A DNA stretch of 64,000 nt from Arthrobacter sp. efr-133-R2A-120 (lineage in GTDB: Bacteria > Actinomycetota > Actinomycetes > Actinomycetales > Micrococcaceae), in the NCBI RefSeq assembly GCF_030209835.1, contig NZ_JARVRF010000007.1, forward strand, positions 1-64,000, given 5' to 3'. Both the position numbers and the translations under genes were made by a program. Within the stretch, counting starts at the first letter, position 1; each line of letters begins with the position of its first letter. Of the stretch, positions 35,950 through 45,057 are shown piece after piece. The notes under the pieces were generated by a model that searched no databases, had not been told where the DNA came from, and worked only from the letters and a program-made list of their open reading frames with translations.

Positions 35950-36057
35950 GCCTTCGATTGTGCCGAAGATCGGGATCAAAAGATAACGACAGCCTGTCCC
36001 GCACCACCTCGGGTGACAGGCGTCACTCCGGGCAGTGCGGAGAACCACTGGCCTGCG

Positions 36058-36088
36058 TTGTTCTACATGGCACCGAAAAAGCTATGAT
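36058..36088 (+). promoter_or_regulatory. Candidate promoter giving leaderless hemA mRNA
   Basis: TATGAT at 36083-36088 is close to the ideal -10 box; TTGTTC at 36058-36063 is a possible -35 with a 19-base spacer. The GTG start of hemA lies 9 bases beyond the -10 box, at or beside the expected transcription start, and no ribosome binding site is present. Leaderless translation is common in actinobacteria. Confidence 0.55.
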
Positions 36089-36097
36089 TGCTTTGCT

Positions 36098-37423
36098 GTG
36101 GTTCTTTTCTCATTGGTGGCTACACACGCCGACATCGATCTTGAGACCGTCGCTCAGTTGAGCAACGGTTCATCCGAGGTTGCCTCGTCCGCTTTGGCCG
36201 ATTCCCAACTTGTCTCAGGCGCCGTGGTCCTGGCCACCTGCAACCGCTACGAAATCTACGGCGAAACCCCGCATGCCGAGAACCTCGAAGCCGCCCGCTC
36301 GGCGCTCGTCGCGCAGATCAGCGGATTGAGCGGACTCAACGAGCAAGTCGTCTCCCGTGCCTTCAGCACCCGCACCGGCCCTGAGGTCAGCAGGCACCTC
36401 TTCGCCGTCAGCGCCGGACTGGACTCCGCCGTCGTCGGCGAACGCGAAATCGCCGGCCAAGTGCGCCGCGCCCTCATCACGGCCCAGCACGAAGGAACCG
36501 CGAGTTCCGGGCTGGTCCGCTTGTTCCAAGCCGCTTCCAAGACTGCCAAGGACGTCGGGGCCCAGACCGCCCTCGGTTCGCGGGGGCTGTCCATCGTCTC
36601 AGTTGCCCTGGACCTCGCCACCGACCTCTCCGAGAATGCCGACTGGAGCACCAAGAAGGTCGTTGTCTTCGGGACCGGGGCCTACGCCGGGGCCACTATG
36701 TCGCTGCTTCGCGATCGCGGCTGCACCGACGTCTCGGTTTACTCGTCTTCCGGCCGGGCCGAGGCTTTCGTGGCGACCCGCGGCGGAACCGCGCTCGACG
36801 CCGAAACCCTTCCTGCCGCCGTCGCTGCCGCCGATGTCATGATCGGTTGCAGCGGATCGGACACCCGCGTTGAGGCCGCCGAGCTTGCCAAGGTCCGCGC
36901 TTTGTCCACCCAGACACTCATCGCGATCGACCTCGCGCTCACCCACGACTTCGACCCCGCAGTGGGCGAGCTCGACGGCGTCGAGCTCCTGACGCTCGAA
37001 TCCGTGCGGCTCGCAGCGCCCCAGGAACAAGCGGAGTCGCTGGCGCAAGCGAGCACCATTGTTTCCGGCGCGGCAGAGGCCTTCGAGCAAGAGCGCGAAG
37101 CCCGGTCCGTCGACTCGGCCATTGTGGCACTGCGCCGCCACACCATGAACGTGCTCGACGCCGAAATGGAGAAAGTCCGGGCCCGGCACGGCTGCACCGC
37201 TGCGGCCGAAGAGGTCGAGTTCGCGCTGCGCCGCATGGTGAAGCAATTGCTCCACATCCCCACGGTCCGCGCACGCGAACTCGCCGCCAACGGCCAGCAA
37301 GACGATTACGTGGCAGCCCTCGAGGCCTTGTATGGCATCCAGGTGGAGCAACCGGCTGCGTCATCCGCAGCCGAGTGCCCCGTGGACCACCAAAAGGCAC
37401 CCCAGCAGGCTGAAAGCGCCTAG
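36098..37423 (+). CDS. hemA: Glutamyl-tRNA reductase
   Basis: 441 residues. The catalytic Cys is in [12 protein letters not shown] near residue 50; [14 protein letters not shown] and [14 protein letters not shown] (NADPH-binding Rossmann motif) follow, and a helical dimerisation domain closes the protein. It reduces glutamyl-tRNA to glutamate-1-semialdehyde, the committed step of heme synthesis. Start GTG at 36098 gives the conserved [11 protein letters not shown]-terminus. It faces hemE across about 150 bases, so the two heme operons share a control region. Confidence 0.95.
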   Translation: MVLFSLVATHADIDLETVAQLSNGSSEVASSALADSQLVSGAVVLATCNRYEIYGETPHAENLEAARSALVAQISGLSGLNEQVVSRAFSTRTGPEVSRHLFAVSAGLDSAVVGEREIAGQVRRALITAQHEGTASSGLVRLFQAASKTAKDVGAQTALGSRGLSIVSVALDLATDLSENADWSTKKVVVFGTGAYAGATMSLLRDRGCTDVSVYSSSGRAEAFVATRGGTALDAETLPAAVAAADVMIGCSGSDTRVEAAELAKVRALSTQTLIAIDLALTHDFDPAVGELDGVELLTLESVRLAAPQEQAESLAQASTIVSGAAEAFEQEREARSVDSAIVALRRHTMNVLDAEMEKVRARHGCTAAAEEVEFALRRMVKQLLHIPTVRARELAANGQQDDYVAALEALYGIQVEQPAASSAAECPVDHQKAPQQAESA

Positions 37424-37439
37424 CCCACACGATCCCGCT

Positions 37440-38417
37440 CTACGCGAACGCGTTAACACCCGTCATTTCCGCAGACACGGCCCACAGCCTTGTCGCGGCT
37501 TCCGGGTCCACTGCGTGCGCATCCACTCCCTGGTATCGGGCGAGCGGCGAGGCCGGGTCCGTGGGCTTGGCGATGTCGCAGTCTTCGCAATACACCCCGC
37601 CCATGCCTGCCAGGGCCGGCGACGTGGCTGCCCACGTGGACGTGGCGGCTCCTTGCTCCGGAGTCTTGAAACCCTCCCGGACATTGCCCGCGTCGTCCAT
37701 CCAACCCGCCGCGACCATCTCTTCGCGGGGAAGATAGCGCTGGAGCTCGGTCATGATGCCGCCGGGATGGACCGCGAAGGCCCGCACCCCGGAGGAACTG
37801 CCCACGCGGTCCAGCTCGACGGCGAACAGTGCGTTGGCCGTCTTTGCCTGGCCGTAGGCCTTCCACTTGTCGTAGCCGTTCTCGAAATTGATGTCCTCGA
37901 AACGGATGGGCGAGAGTTTGTGCCCGGTGGAGGACAAGGACACGACGCGTGCAGAACCGGAAGCTGCCAGTGCGGGCCACAAAGTGTTGAGGAGCGTGAA
38001 GTGGCCCAGGTGGTTGGTGGCGAATTGGGATTCCCAGCCCGGACCCACGCGCTGTTCCGGGCTGGCCATGATGGCCGCGTTGTTGATCAGGATGTCCAGC
38101 GTTGGGTTCGATTCCAGGAAGCGTACTGCGAAATCCTTCACTGCCCCCTGATCGGCCAAATCCAAGGCCTCCACGGTGACTTGCTCCGGTGCCAGGCCGG
38201 CCGCGGCGAGGACTTCCGTGGCGTGTTCGGGACGCCGGGCGGGAACTGTGACCCGGGCTCCAGCGGAGGACAGGGCCTTCACCGTTTCCAGTCCGAGCCC
38301 GGAATACCCGCCCGTGACAATTGCCGTCTTGCCGTGGAGGTCCACTCCCGCCAAAACGTCCGACGCCGTCGATCCGTGGCCGAAACCCGATCCGATGGGG
38401 TATTGCGGTGTGTTCAT
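37440..38417 (-). CDS. Short-chain dehydrogenase/reductase
   Basis: About 325 residues of the classical SDR fold. The NAD(P) motif TGGYSGLGLETVKAL, the structural NNAA, and catalytic Ser with Y-G-Q-A-K (usual Y-x3-K) are present. It resembles retinol-dehydrogenase/oxidoreductase-like SDRs whose substrates are unknown. ATG at 38417 has GAGGA close upstream; ATG at 38432, with GAAGG 7 bases before, is equally possible. It is convergent with hemA, 16 bases apart. Confidence 0.88.
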   Translation of the reverse strand: MNTPQYPIGSGFGHGSTASDVLAGVDLHGKTAIVTGGYSGLGLETVKALSSAGARVTVPARRPEHATEVLAAAGLAPEQVTVEALDLADQGAVKDFAVRFLESNPTLDILINNAAIMASPEQRVGPGWESQFATNHLGHFTLLNTLWPALAASGSARVVSLSSTGHKLSPIRFEDINFENGYDKWKAYGQAKTANALFAVELDRVGSSSGVRAFAVHPGGIMTELQRYLPREEMVAAGWMDDAGNVREGFKTPEQGAATSTWAATSPALAGMGGVYCEDCDIAKPTDPASPLARYQGVDAHAVDPEAATRLWAVSAEMTGVNAFA

Positions 38418-38465
38418 GGATTCCTCAATCATGTCGGGACCTTCGCGCTCACCAGCATTGTGGGT

Positions 38466-39677
38466 TCAGTAAACCGGTTTGCCCGGCTCGACGTCGTGCA
38501 CCCACGCCAGGATCCCGCCGTCGAGGTGGCTCACGCGCGTGTAGCCGGCGCGCTGTGCGGCCGCGAGCACCGCGGCGGAACGGGTGCCGCCCTTGCAGTG
38601 GAACACGATCTCTTTGTCCTGCGGCAGTTCCGTCCATGCCTCTCCCGCCAGGATGCGTCCCTGCGGGATGAGCACTGAACCGTCGATGCTCACGATCTCG
38701 TGTTCACCGATCTCGCGGACATCCACCAGTTCGAAGTCGCGCTCCCCCGCAGCGCGGGCCTCGAGCATTCCCGAAAGTTCGGTGGCGGTCACAGTCGGAA
38801 CCGAGTCGCCCGCGGGCGCCGGGGTGATGCCACAGAAGGCTTCGTAGTCGGTCAATTCGGTGATCGGCTCGGCCTCCGGGTCTTTCGAAACCTTGATTTC
38901 GCGCCAGCTGCCGCCGAGCGCGTCAAAGAGCGCCACGCGTCCCAGCATGGAGCGCCCGACGCCGGTGATCAGCTTGACTGCCTCCGTCACCATGAGCGAG
39001 CCGACAGCGGCGCACAGCATGCCGAACACGCCGCCTTCGCCGCAGGACGGGACCGAACCGGCCGGAGGGGCCTCGGGATACAGATCCCGGTAGCTGGGTC
39101 CGTGCTTCTCCCAGAACACGCTGACCTGGCCGTCGAAGCGGAAAATGGATCCCCAGACGTACGGTTTGCCGAGAATCGCGGCAGCATCGTTGACCAGGTA
39201 CCGGGTGGCGAAATTGTCTGCGCCGTCCAGGATGAGGTCGTAGCCGGAGAAAATCTCCAAAGCGTTGGAGGAGTCCAGGCGCACGTTGTGCAGTTGCACG
39301 TTGACCAGCGGATTGAGTTCCTTGATGGCGTCACGTGCCGATTCGATCTTCGGCCGGCCCACATCGCCGACGCCGTGGATGATCTGGCGTTGCAGGTTGC
39401 TGAGGTCTACGTCGTCGTCGTCCACGATTCCGAGCGTCCCCACCCCCGCGGCGGCGAGGTACAGCAACGCCGGAGAGCCCAGCCCGCCTGCCCCGATCAC
39501 GAGGACTTTTGCATTCTTGAGCCGACGCTGACCGGCCGCTCCGATTTCGGGAATAATGAGGTGGCGCGAGTACCGTTCGACCTCTTCGGTGGTCAGCCCC
39601 GCGGCCGGTTCCACGAGTGGCGGCAGCGTTGAAGAAGGAGAGGGCGGCAACGTTTGGGCAGCAAAAATAGTGGCCAT
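38466..39677 (-). CDS. moeZ: MoeZ-type adenylyltransferase/sulfurtransferase (ThiF-like plus rhodanese)
   Basis: 403 residues. The N-terminal E1-like domain has VLVIGAGGLGSPALLYLAAAG for ATP binding, and SCGEGGVFG, the Cys region of the MoeB/MoeZ family. The C-terminal rhodanese domain has the active Cys in VFHCKGGTRSAAV. Such proteins adenylate and then sulfurate the C-terminal Gly-Gly of small sulfur carriers such as MoaD, CysO or ThiS. A thiS gene lies 3 kb away and no separate thiF is seen, so ThiS is a likely client. It is divergent from the TetR gene. Confidence 0.9.
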   Translation of the reverse strand: MATIFAAQTLPPSPSSTLPPLVEPAAGLTTEEVERYSRHLIIPEIGAAGQRRLKNAKVLVIGAGGLGSPALLYLAAAGVGTLGIVDDDDVDLSNLQRQIIHGVGDVGRPKIESARDAIKELNPLVNVQLHNVRLDSSNALEIFSGYDLILDGADNFATRYLVNDAAAILGKPYVWGSIFRFDGQVSVFWEKHGPSYRDLYPEAPPAGSVPSCGEGGVFGMLCAAVGSLMVTEAVKLITGVGRSMLGRVALFDALGGSWREIKVSKDPEAEPITELTDYEAFCGITPAPAGDSVPTVTATELSGMLEARAAGERDFELVDVREIGEHEIVSIDGSVLIPQGRILAGEAWTELPQDKEIVFHCKGGTRSAAVLAAAQRAGYTRVSHLDGGILAWVHDVEPGKPVY

Positions 39678-39714
39678 ACTCCAAAGTATGCCTGCCGCTG
39701 CCGCCCGGTCATAT

Positions 39715-39726
39715 TACTGCGCAGTA
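39715..39726. promoter_or_regulatory. 12-bp palindrome between moeZ and the TetR gene
   Basis: TACTGCGCAGTA is a perfect palindrome centred in the 85-base divergent intergenic region, 36 bases before the tetR start. It is a candidate operator for the adjacent TetR protein, controlling one or both genes. Binding is unproved. Confidence 0.35.
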
Positions 39727-39762
39727 TTGTGGTCATAACTGCAAAGGAAAGGCGGCAGACAA

Positions 39763-40419
39763 GTGGCTGAGAGTGCACGTATCAAACAGGAGGCACAGGT
39801 CAGGCAAGATCGGATCGGTTCGCCACGCTCGGCAAGGCTGCCACGCGATGAGCGCCGGGCCCAGCTCTTGAACGCCGCCTTGGAAGTTTTCGTTGCCAAC
39901 GGCTTCCATGGTGCTGCGATGGACGAAATCGCCGAGACCGCCCATGTCAGCAAGCCGGTGCTGTACCAACACTTCCCGTCCAAGCGGGAGCTCTACATGG
40001 CCCTCCTCGACAGCCACCTGGCCATGCTCACGGACCAGATGCTGACGGCACTCAATTCGACGTCGGACAACAAGGAACGCGTCCAGGCCGTCATGCGCGC
40101 CTACTACCGTTTCATCGCGAGCGATGACCAAGCCCACCGGCTCGTCTTCGAATCCGATCTCATCAATGACCCGGACGTCAGCTCCCGGCTGGAAACTTTC
40201 AACCGCACTTTCGCCGACGCCGTCGCCAAGGTCATCGCCGAAGACACCAAGCTGCCTCCGCTGGAGGCCCAGTTGCTGGGCCGGGGCTTAGCAGGAATGG
40301 CGCAGGTCAGTGCCCGGTATTGGCTTGAGACCGATGGCGATTTGGACCTCGATGTCGCCAGCGATTTGATCTACCGTTTAGCTTGGCGCGGAATCAGTCG
40401 CTTCCCGAAAGAGTCCTAG
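39763..40419 (+). CDS. TetR/AcrR-family transcriptional regulator
   Basis: 218 residues. An N-terminal basic extension precedes the helix-turn-helix at about residues 27-75 (LLNAALEVFVANGFHGAAMDEIA, then VSKPVLYQHFPSKREL). The C-terminal ligand domain is all-helical. It sits between moeZ and a DUF3107 gene, an order I recall from mycobacteria (Rv3206c-Rv3208-Rv3208A). Its ligand is unknown. The start is GTG, with an AAGGAAAGG-like site upstream. Confidence 0.9.
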   Translation: MAESARIKQEAQVRQDRIGSPRSARLPRDERRAQLLNAALEVFVANGFHGAAMDEIAETAHVSKPVLYQHFPSKRELYMALLDSHLAMLTDQMLTALNSTSDNKERVQAVMRAYYRFIASDDQAHRLVFESDLINDPDVSSRLETFNRTFADAVAKVIAEDTKLPPLEAQLLGRGLAGMAQVSARYWLETDGDLDLDVASDLIYRLAWRGISRFPKES

Positions 40420-40469
40420 GCTACAAATAGAGGACTGAGTAAATTCTTGATTGGCTGGGAGGCCCTGCT

Positions 40470-40694
40470 GTGGAAGTAAAGATCGGCATTCAGAACGTTG
40501 GCCGTGAGATCGTGCTGGAATCCGCTCTGGATGCCGAGGCTGTTGCCAAGATCGTGGGCGACGCCATTGCCAATGGCACGGACCTGCGTCTGACCGACGA
40601 AAAGGGCCGTCAGGTCATCGTTCCCGGCAACGTCCTCGGATACGTGGAGATCGGTGCCGAAGAAGTACGCCGGGTCGGCTTCGGCGCGCTCTAG
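40470..40694 (+). CDS. DUF3107 family small protein
   Basis: 74 residues (start GTG), beginning MEVKIGIQNVGREIVLES and ending VLGYVEIGAEEVRRVGFG, which match the actinobacterial DUF3107 family (TB9.4 type). It is a small cytoplasmic beta-rich protein of unknown function, 50 bases downstream of tetR and probably cotranscribed with it. Confidence 0.88.
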   Translation: MEVKIGIQNVGREIVLESALDAEAVAKIVGDAIANGTDLRLTDEKGRQVIVPGNVLGYVEIGAEEVRRVGFGAL

Positions 40695-40730
40695 CTCATA
40701 CGTCAGAACACCAGCGAGCCAGGAGTCCGC

Positions 40731-41033
40731 ATGCTTTCACTTGTCATCGTGGCGCTAGCCACCATCGCTTCAGGCTTCATCGTCTGGGGAAATGACAAAC
40801 ACCGTGGCACATATGGCATCGCCCTGCCCGCCGGTGTTTCCCTGGCCGTCGCCATGCTGAGTTGGATGATCTTCATCCAGCTTGGCTTTGGCTACCAGCC
40901 CGGGGTGACGTGGATCCCGTGGGTCCTGCCCGTCATTTTGGGTACCGTGGCGGCCGCGGTGGTCTCGTACTTCCTGGGCCGCCACCGGGCCCGGCACGAC
41001 ACCGCCCAGCTAACCGCGGCCCTCAGGCTCTAG
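40731..41033 (+). CDS. Small hypothetical membrane protein
   Basis: 100 residues with three predicted membrane helices (about 1-20, 30-52 and 62-84) and a short basic tail (GRHRARHDTAQLTAALRL). I do not recognise a family. It follows the DUF3107 gene by 36 bases and may be part of the same transcript. Just past its stop the string CTAGCTGGCG occurs twice, without obvious meaning. Confidence 0.7.
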   Translation: MLSLVIVALATIASGFIVWGNDKHRGTYGIALPAGVSLAVAMLSWMIFIQLGFGYQPGVTWIPWVLPVILGTVAAAVVSYFLGRHRARHDTAQLTAALRL

Positions 41034-41083
41034 CTGGCGGCGAGACCCTAGCTGGCGCCGCGGCTCTACCGCTTCGGCTCAAT

Positions 41084-41749
41084 CTACAGATCCGGCCCGT
41101 CACCTGCTTCGGTGCAGAGGCACAGCCGGTTTCCTTGTGAATCCGTGACCACCACCCATTTGGGTGCGTGGTCACGGTCCATTAACGCACCCGTCGCCGC
41201 GGTTTTCTCCATGGCGGGTCCCGATTCAGCCTGGCTCCTGTGCACATCCAGGTGGATCCGGTTCGGGTTGGGTGTTTCAGTTGTTTGGAACCACACGTTG
41301 GGCCCTCGCCCATACGGGTCTTCGAGGTCTCCGAAGCGGCCTTTGCGGTAGCCGAGCGCCACCCTCCAGACTTCCGAGATCTCTTCCGGATCCGGGGTGT
41401 CGATTCCGACTTCAACCGTCCGGTAGAGCCCGGGTTCGGCCACTGCCCCGGCTTCCGCGGCCACCTGGCTGGCGTTCGTGGCCGCCCGGACGTCGCGCCG
41501 GGTCACCTCGCTCCCGGCGTCGTGGGAGGTGTACCGGACGAACACCCGGTTGAAGCGCCAGTCCAGGTCCGGGTGGTGGTTCTGCTGCTCGGCGATGCGC
41601 CCGACGGCGGCAACCAGCTCCAGTGCGGCAGCCGACGTCGGGGATTTATAGACGGTGACGAGGCCGCCAAGGCGGTACCGCCAGTCCGGCAGCTCCGCCA
41701 AGGCGTCGTCGATCGCGGACCTGCTAAGAACGTCATCCTTGCCGGCCAT
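41084..41749 (-). CDS. Pterin-4a-carbinolamine dehydratase fused to a glyoxalase-like domain
   Basis: 221 residues. The first 95 are a pterin carbinolamine dehydratase (PCD/DCoH) domain with the HHPDLDWRFNRVFVRYTSHD block that carries the catalytic His pair. The second half (about 105-221) is a VOC/glyoxalase-like domain: GIDTPDPEEISEVWRVALGY and NRIHLDVHR are typical. PCD recycles tetrahydropterin after aromatic hydroxylases, but no such hydroxylase is nearby. The fusion is known in actinobacteria; its combined role is not. Confidence 0.85.
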   Translation of the reverse strand: MAGKDDVLSRSAIDDALAELPDWRYRLGGLVTVYKSPTSAAALELVAAVGRIAEQQNHHPDLDWRFNRVFVRYTSHDAGSEVTRRDVRAATNASQVAAEAGAVAEPGLYRTVEVGIDTPDPEEISEVWRVALGYRKGRFGDLEDPYGRGPNVWFQTTETPNPNRIHLDVHRSQAESGPAMEKTAATGALMDRDHAPKWVVVTDSQGNRLCLCTEAGDGPDL

Positions 41750-41809
41750 GGTGACTCCTTCGCTGACGGGGAAATTCGCAGGAATCCCCGGAGAGGCCAG
41801 CGTGGGCCG

Positions 41810-42619
<810 letters not shown>

Positions 42620-42856
42620 TCAGCCTCCCTGTACTGCGGTAACGATTTCGAGTTCGTCGCCCTCTGCGAGCGCGGTTGCCGCCCACTGGCTGCGCGGCAC
42701 CACTTCGGAATTGCGTGCGACGGCGACGCCGATCTTGCGTCCGTCGGCCGCCTGGCCGCTCGAGTCCACAACCCGACCGGTGATGTGGCTGACGAGGGTG
42801 GTGACGGACGCGTCGTCGCTCAGCGTGTGGTCTGCGCCGTTCAATTTGATGTTCAT
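42620..42856 (-). CDS. thiS: Sulfur carrier protein ThiS
   Basis: 78 residues of the ubiquitin-like fold ending in the required Gly-Gly (VTAVQGG), the site that becomes thiocarboxylated. ATG at 42856 overlaps the thiO stop (ATGA). It hands sulfur to ThiG. Activation requires an E1-like enzyme, probably the MoeZ protein at 38466. Confidence 0.95.
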   Translation of the reverse strand: MNIKLNGADHTLSDDASVTTLVSHITGRVVDSSGQAADGRKIGVAVARNSEVVPRSQWAATALAEGDELEIVTAVQGG

Positions 42857-44193
42857 GCGTGGTCCTTCGGAAGGGGATTCGAGGTATCGGCCGATGGGCC
42901 GTTTGTGGAGGCCCTTGCTGCTGAAAGGGGGCGGGAGAAGCGGTCCGGGCGGAATTTGCTCCACCGGGGATCGGCGGTGCCGTCCATCAGCCCGACGCAG
43001 ATTTTCGCCGCCGCCGGAGTGAGCAGGACGCCGTGGCGGAAGAATCCGCTCGCCACGATGAGTCCGGGCACGGTCCCTTCGCTTCCTTCCACCCTTTCGG
43101 CACTTTTTACCCTTACACGGCCCAGCAGCGGTGCATTGTCCGGAGTGCCCGGACGGGCGCGGGCAGTTGCTTCCAGGAGCTCCAGTTCAGCCACGGCCGG
43201 GACCAGTACCTGGGCATCGCGGAGCAACTGGTACACACCGCCCGCCGACACCGGGTTGGCCGTTCCCCCGGACGCCGACAATCCGTCTTCACGTTGCGTT
43301 GCGCCGATCACCACTGTCCCGTCCTCGCGGGGAACGATGTAGACGGGCACTCCGCGCACGATTCCCCGCACTGTGGCGGTGACCAGAGGTTGCAGCTGGT
43401 CCGGGACGCGCAGCCGCAGTATGTCGCCGTACACGGGACGCAACGGGAGCGACAATCCATCCGGCAGGCCCTTCAAGCGGGCGGCGCCCAGGCCGTTGGC
43501 AACCACGGTTTCCGCGGCGAGCACTTTGACGCCTGAGCCAAGCACGGCCCCGACGACGCGTCCGTCCTCCCACAAGAGGCCCGCCGCCGTGTCGTGGACC
43601 GCAAAACCGCCCTCGGCCCCCGCAATCCAGCTGGAATTGCCCGGCTGGTGGTCTGCCAGTGCGCCTAGGATCGCGGCCGAAAGCCGGCGCGGATCCACTT
43701 GGTGGTCGCCCGGGATGTCGAAGGCACAGGAAATCTGCGGGCTCAACAGCGGCTCACGCTCCCGGGCCTCGCGCAACGGCACGGATTCCACCAGCAGGCC
43801 GTTGGCCAGTTGCACGTCCCGGAGGTCGGCGAGCGCCCGGCGGTCCGCAGCGTCCGCGCCGACGGCGAGGGTCGGCGTCGTACGGTAACCCGTGCTGCGT
43901 CCGGCACTTGAGCCAGTCACATTGTGTTCGAAGTCCGGCCACAATGCCGACGATTCGAGCATGAGTTCCAGGAGGTCCTCTTCCTGGTAGTGCAGTTCAC
44001 TGACGGGCGCCAACATGCCCGCCGCCGCGAAGGTGGCTCCGCTGGCCGGTGCGGGATCGATCAGGGCAACCGAGCGGCCGGACCTTCGGGCTTCCGACGC
44101 GATGCCAAGGCCGATGACACCGCCTCCGATCACCACCGCATCCGCGTGCAGGGACGCGCGCAGGGGTTCGTGCCGGGTGTTTACTTCGTCCAT
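42853..44193 (-). CDS. thiO: Glycine oxidase ThiO
   Basis: 446 residues of the DAO-type flavoprotein fold. ADAVVIGGGVIGLGIASEARRSG near residue 18 binds FAD, and GVPVYIVPREDGTVVIGATQ is typical of glycine oxidases. It produces dehydroglycine for thiazole synthesis, the aerobic alternative to ThiH. Start ATG at 44193 has GGAAGGA upstream, within the riboswitch expression platform. Confidence 0.93.
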   Translation of the reverse strand: MDEVNTRHEPLRASLHADAVVIGGGVIGLGIASEARRSGRSVALIDPAPASGATFAAAGMLAPVSELHYQEEDLLELMLESSALWPDFEHNVTGSSAGRSTGYRTTPTLAVGADAADRRALADLRDVQLANGLLVESVPLREAREREPLLSPQISCAFDIPGDHQVDPRRLSAAILGALADHQPGNSSWIAGAEGGFAVHDTAAGLLWEDGRVVGAVLGSGVKVLAAETVVANGLGAARLKGLPDGLSLPLRPVYGDILRLRVPDQLQPLVTATVRGIVRGVPVYIVPREDGTVVIGATQREDGLSASGGTANPVSAGGVYQLLRDAQVLVPAVAELELLEATARARPGTPDNAPLLGRVRVKSAERVEGSEGTVPGLIVASGFFRHGVLLTPAAAKICVGLMDGTADPRWSKFRPDRFSRPLSAARASTNGPSADTSNPLPKDHA

Positions 44194-44199
44194 GGAGTC

Positions 44200-44298
44200 C
44201 TTCCCTACGCCGGTACTAGCCGGATCAGGTCAAGCGGTCGGCGCTGAAGCCCTCTCAGCCGCGCGGCGATTGTGACTGCCGCCGCGGCTCCCGCGGTA
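44200..44298 (-). promoter_or_regulatory. TPP riboswitch (THI element) controlling thiO-thiS-thiG
   Basis: On the minus strand the leader holds the conserved THI pieces in order: GGGAGCC, then CTGAGAGG, then ACCTGATCCGGCTAGTACCGG, then GCGTAGGGA. The 3' end lies next to the thiO ribosome binding site (GGAAGG), which suggests control of translation start by occlusion when thiamine pyrophosphate is bound. No clear terminator is seen. Confidence 0.93.
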
Positions 44299-44330
44299 CC
44301 AGCCCAGTTTAGAGGAACTACTCTGTTTCC

Positions 44331-45020
44331 ATGACCCAGCACGATGTCCACACCACCGCCCGCCTCTACCTCTGCACCGACGCCCGCAAGCAACAGGGTG
44401 ATTTTGAGCAGTTTGTCGACGCCGCATTCGAGGGCGGCGTGGACATCATCCAGCTGCGCGACAAGACCATCGAAGCGGCAGAGGAACTGGAGCTCCTGGA
44501 GATCCTGCAATCCGTGGCGCACCGCCACGGCCGTCTCTGGGCCGTCAACGACCGCGCGGACGTAGCTTCCCTCTCCGGCGCACCGGTGTTCCATATCGGC
44601 CAAAAGGACATTCCACTGCGGGCGGCCCGGAAGCTGCTCCACGACCCCGCCATCATCGGGCTCTCCACGCACACGCCGGAACAGATTGACGCAGCCATCG
44701 CCGCATCACCCGGCCGCAGCGGCCTGGACTACTTCTGCGTCGGGCCGGTATGGGCCACCCCCACCAAGCCCGGACGCTCCGCCGTCGGGCTCGATCTGGT
44801 GAAGTACGCCGCCAACGCGGTGAAGCAGGCAGACGAGGAGACCGTCGGCGGTGTTGTGCTCCCTTGGTTTGCGATCGGCGGCATCGATCTCAGCAACGTG
44901 GAAGAGGTAGTGCGGGCTGGCGCCAGCCGCATCGTGGTGGTGCGAGCCATCACCGAAGCACAGGATCCGACGGCGGCGGCCCAGGCACTCCTGGCCGCCC
45001 TTGACGCAGCGGCGGCCTAG
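44331..45020 (+). CDS. thiE: Thiamine-phosphate synthase
   Basis: 229 residues. [47 protein letters not shown] and [13 protein letters not shown] are all family blocks, with the phosphate-binding [12 protein letters not shown] region near the end. It joins the thiazole and pyrimidine phosphates to thiamine phosphate. It is divergent from thiO; the TPP riboswitch lies on the opposite strand, so thiE is not under that switch unless a second element was missed. Confidence 0.94.
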   Translation: MTQHDVHTTARLYLCTDARKQQGDFEQFVDAAFEGGVDIIQLRDKTIEAAEELELLEILQSVAHRHGRLWAVNDRADVASLSGAPVFHIGQKDIPLRAARKLLHDPAIIGLSTHTPEQIDAAIAASPGRSGLDYFCVGPVWATPTKPGRSAVGLDLVKYAANAVKQADEETVGGVVLPWFAIGGIDLSNVEEVVRAGASRIVVVRAITEAQDPTAAAQALLAALDAAAA

Positions 45021-45057
45021 CGAGACGCCGAAAGATTTTGGAGTTACCCTGACTTTC

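Noticed and set aside
34768-36087. 439-codon open frame on the plus strand
   Set aside because: Antisense to hemE; composition is that of a reversed reading frame.
37332-38678. 448-codon open frame on the plus strand
   Set aside because: Antisense to the SDR gene and running into moeZ and hemA; not credible as a gene.
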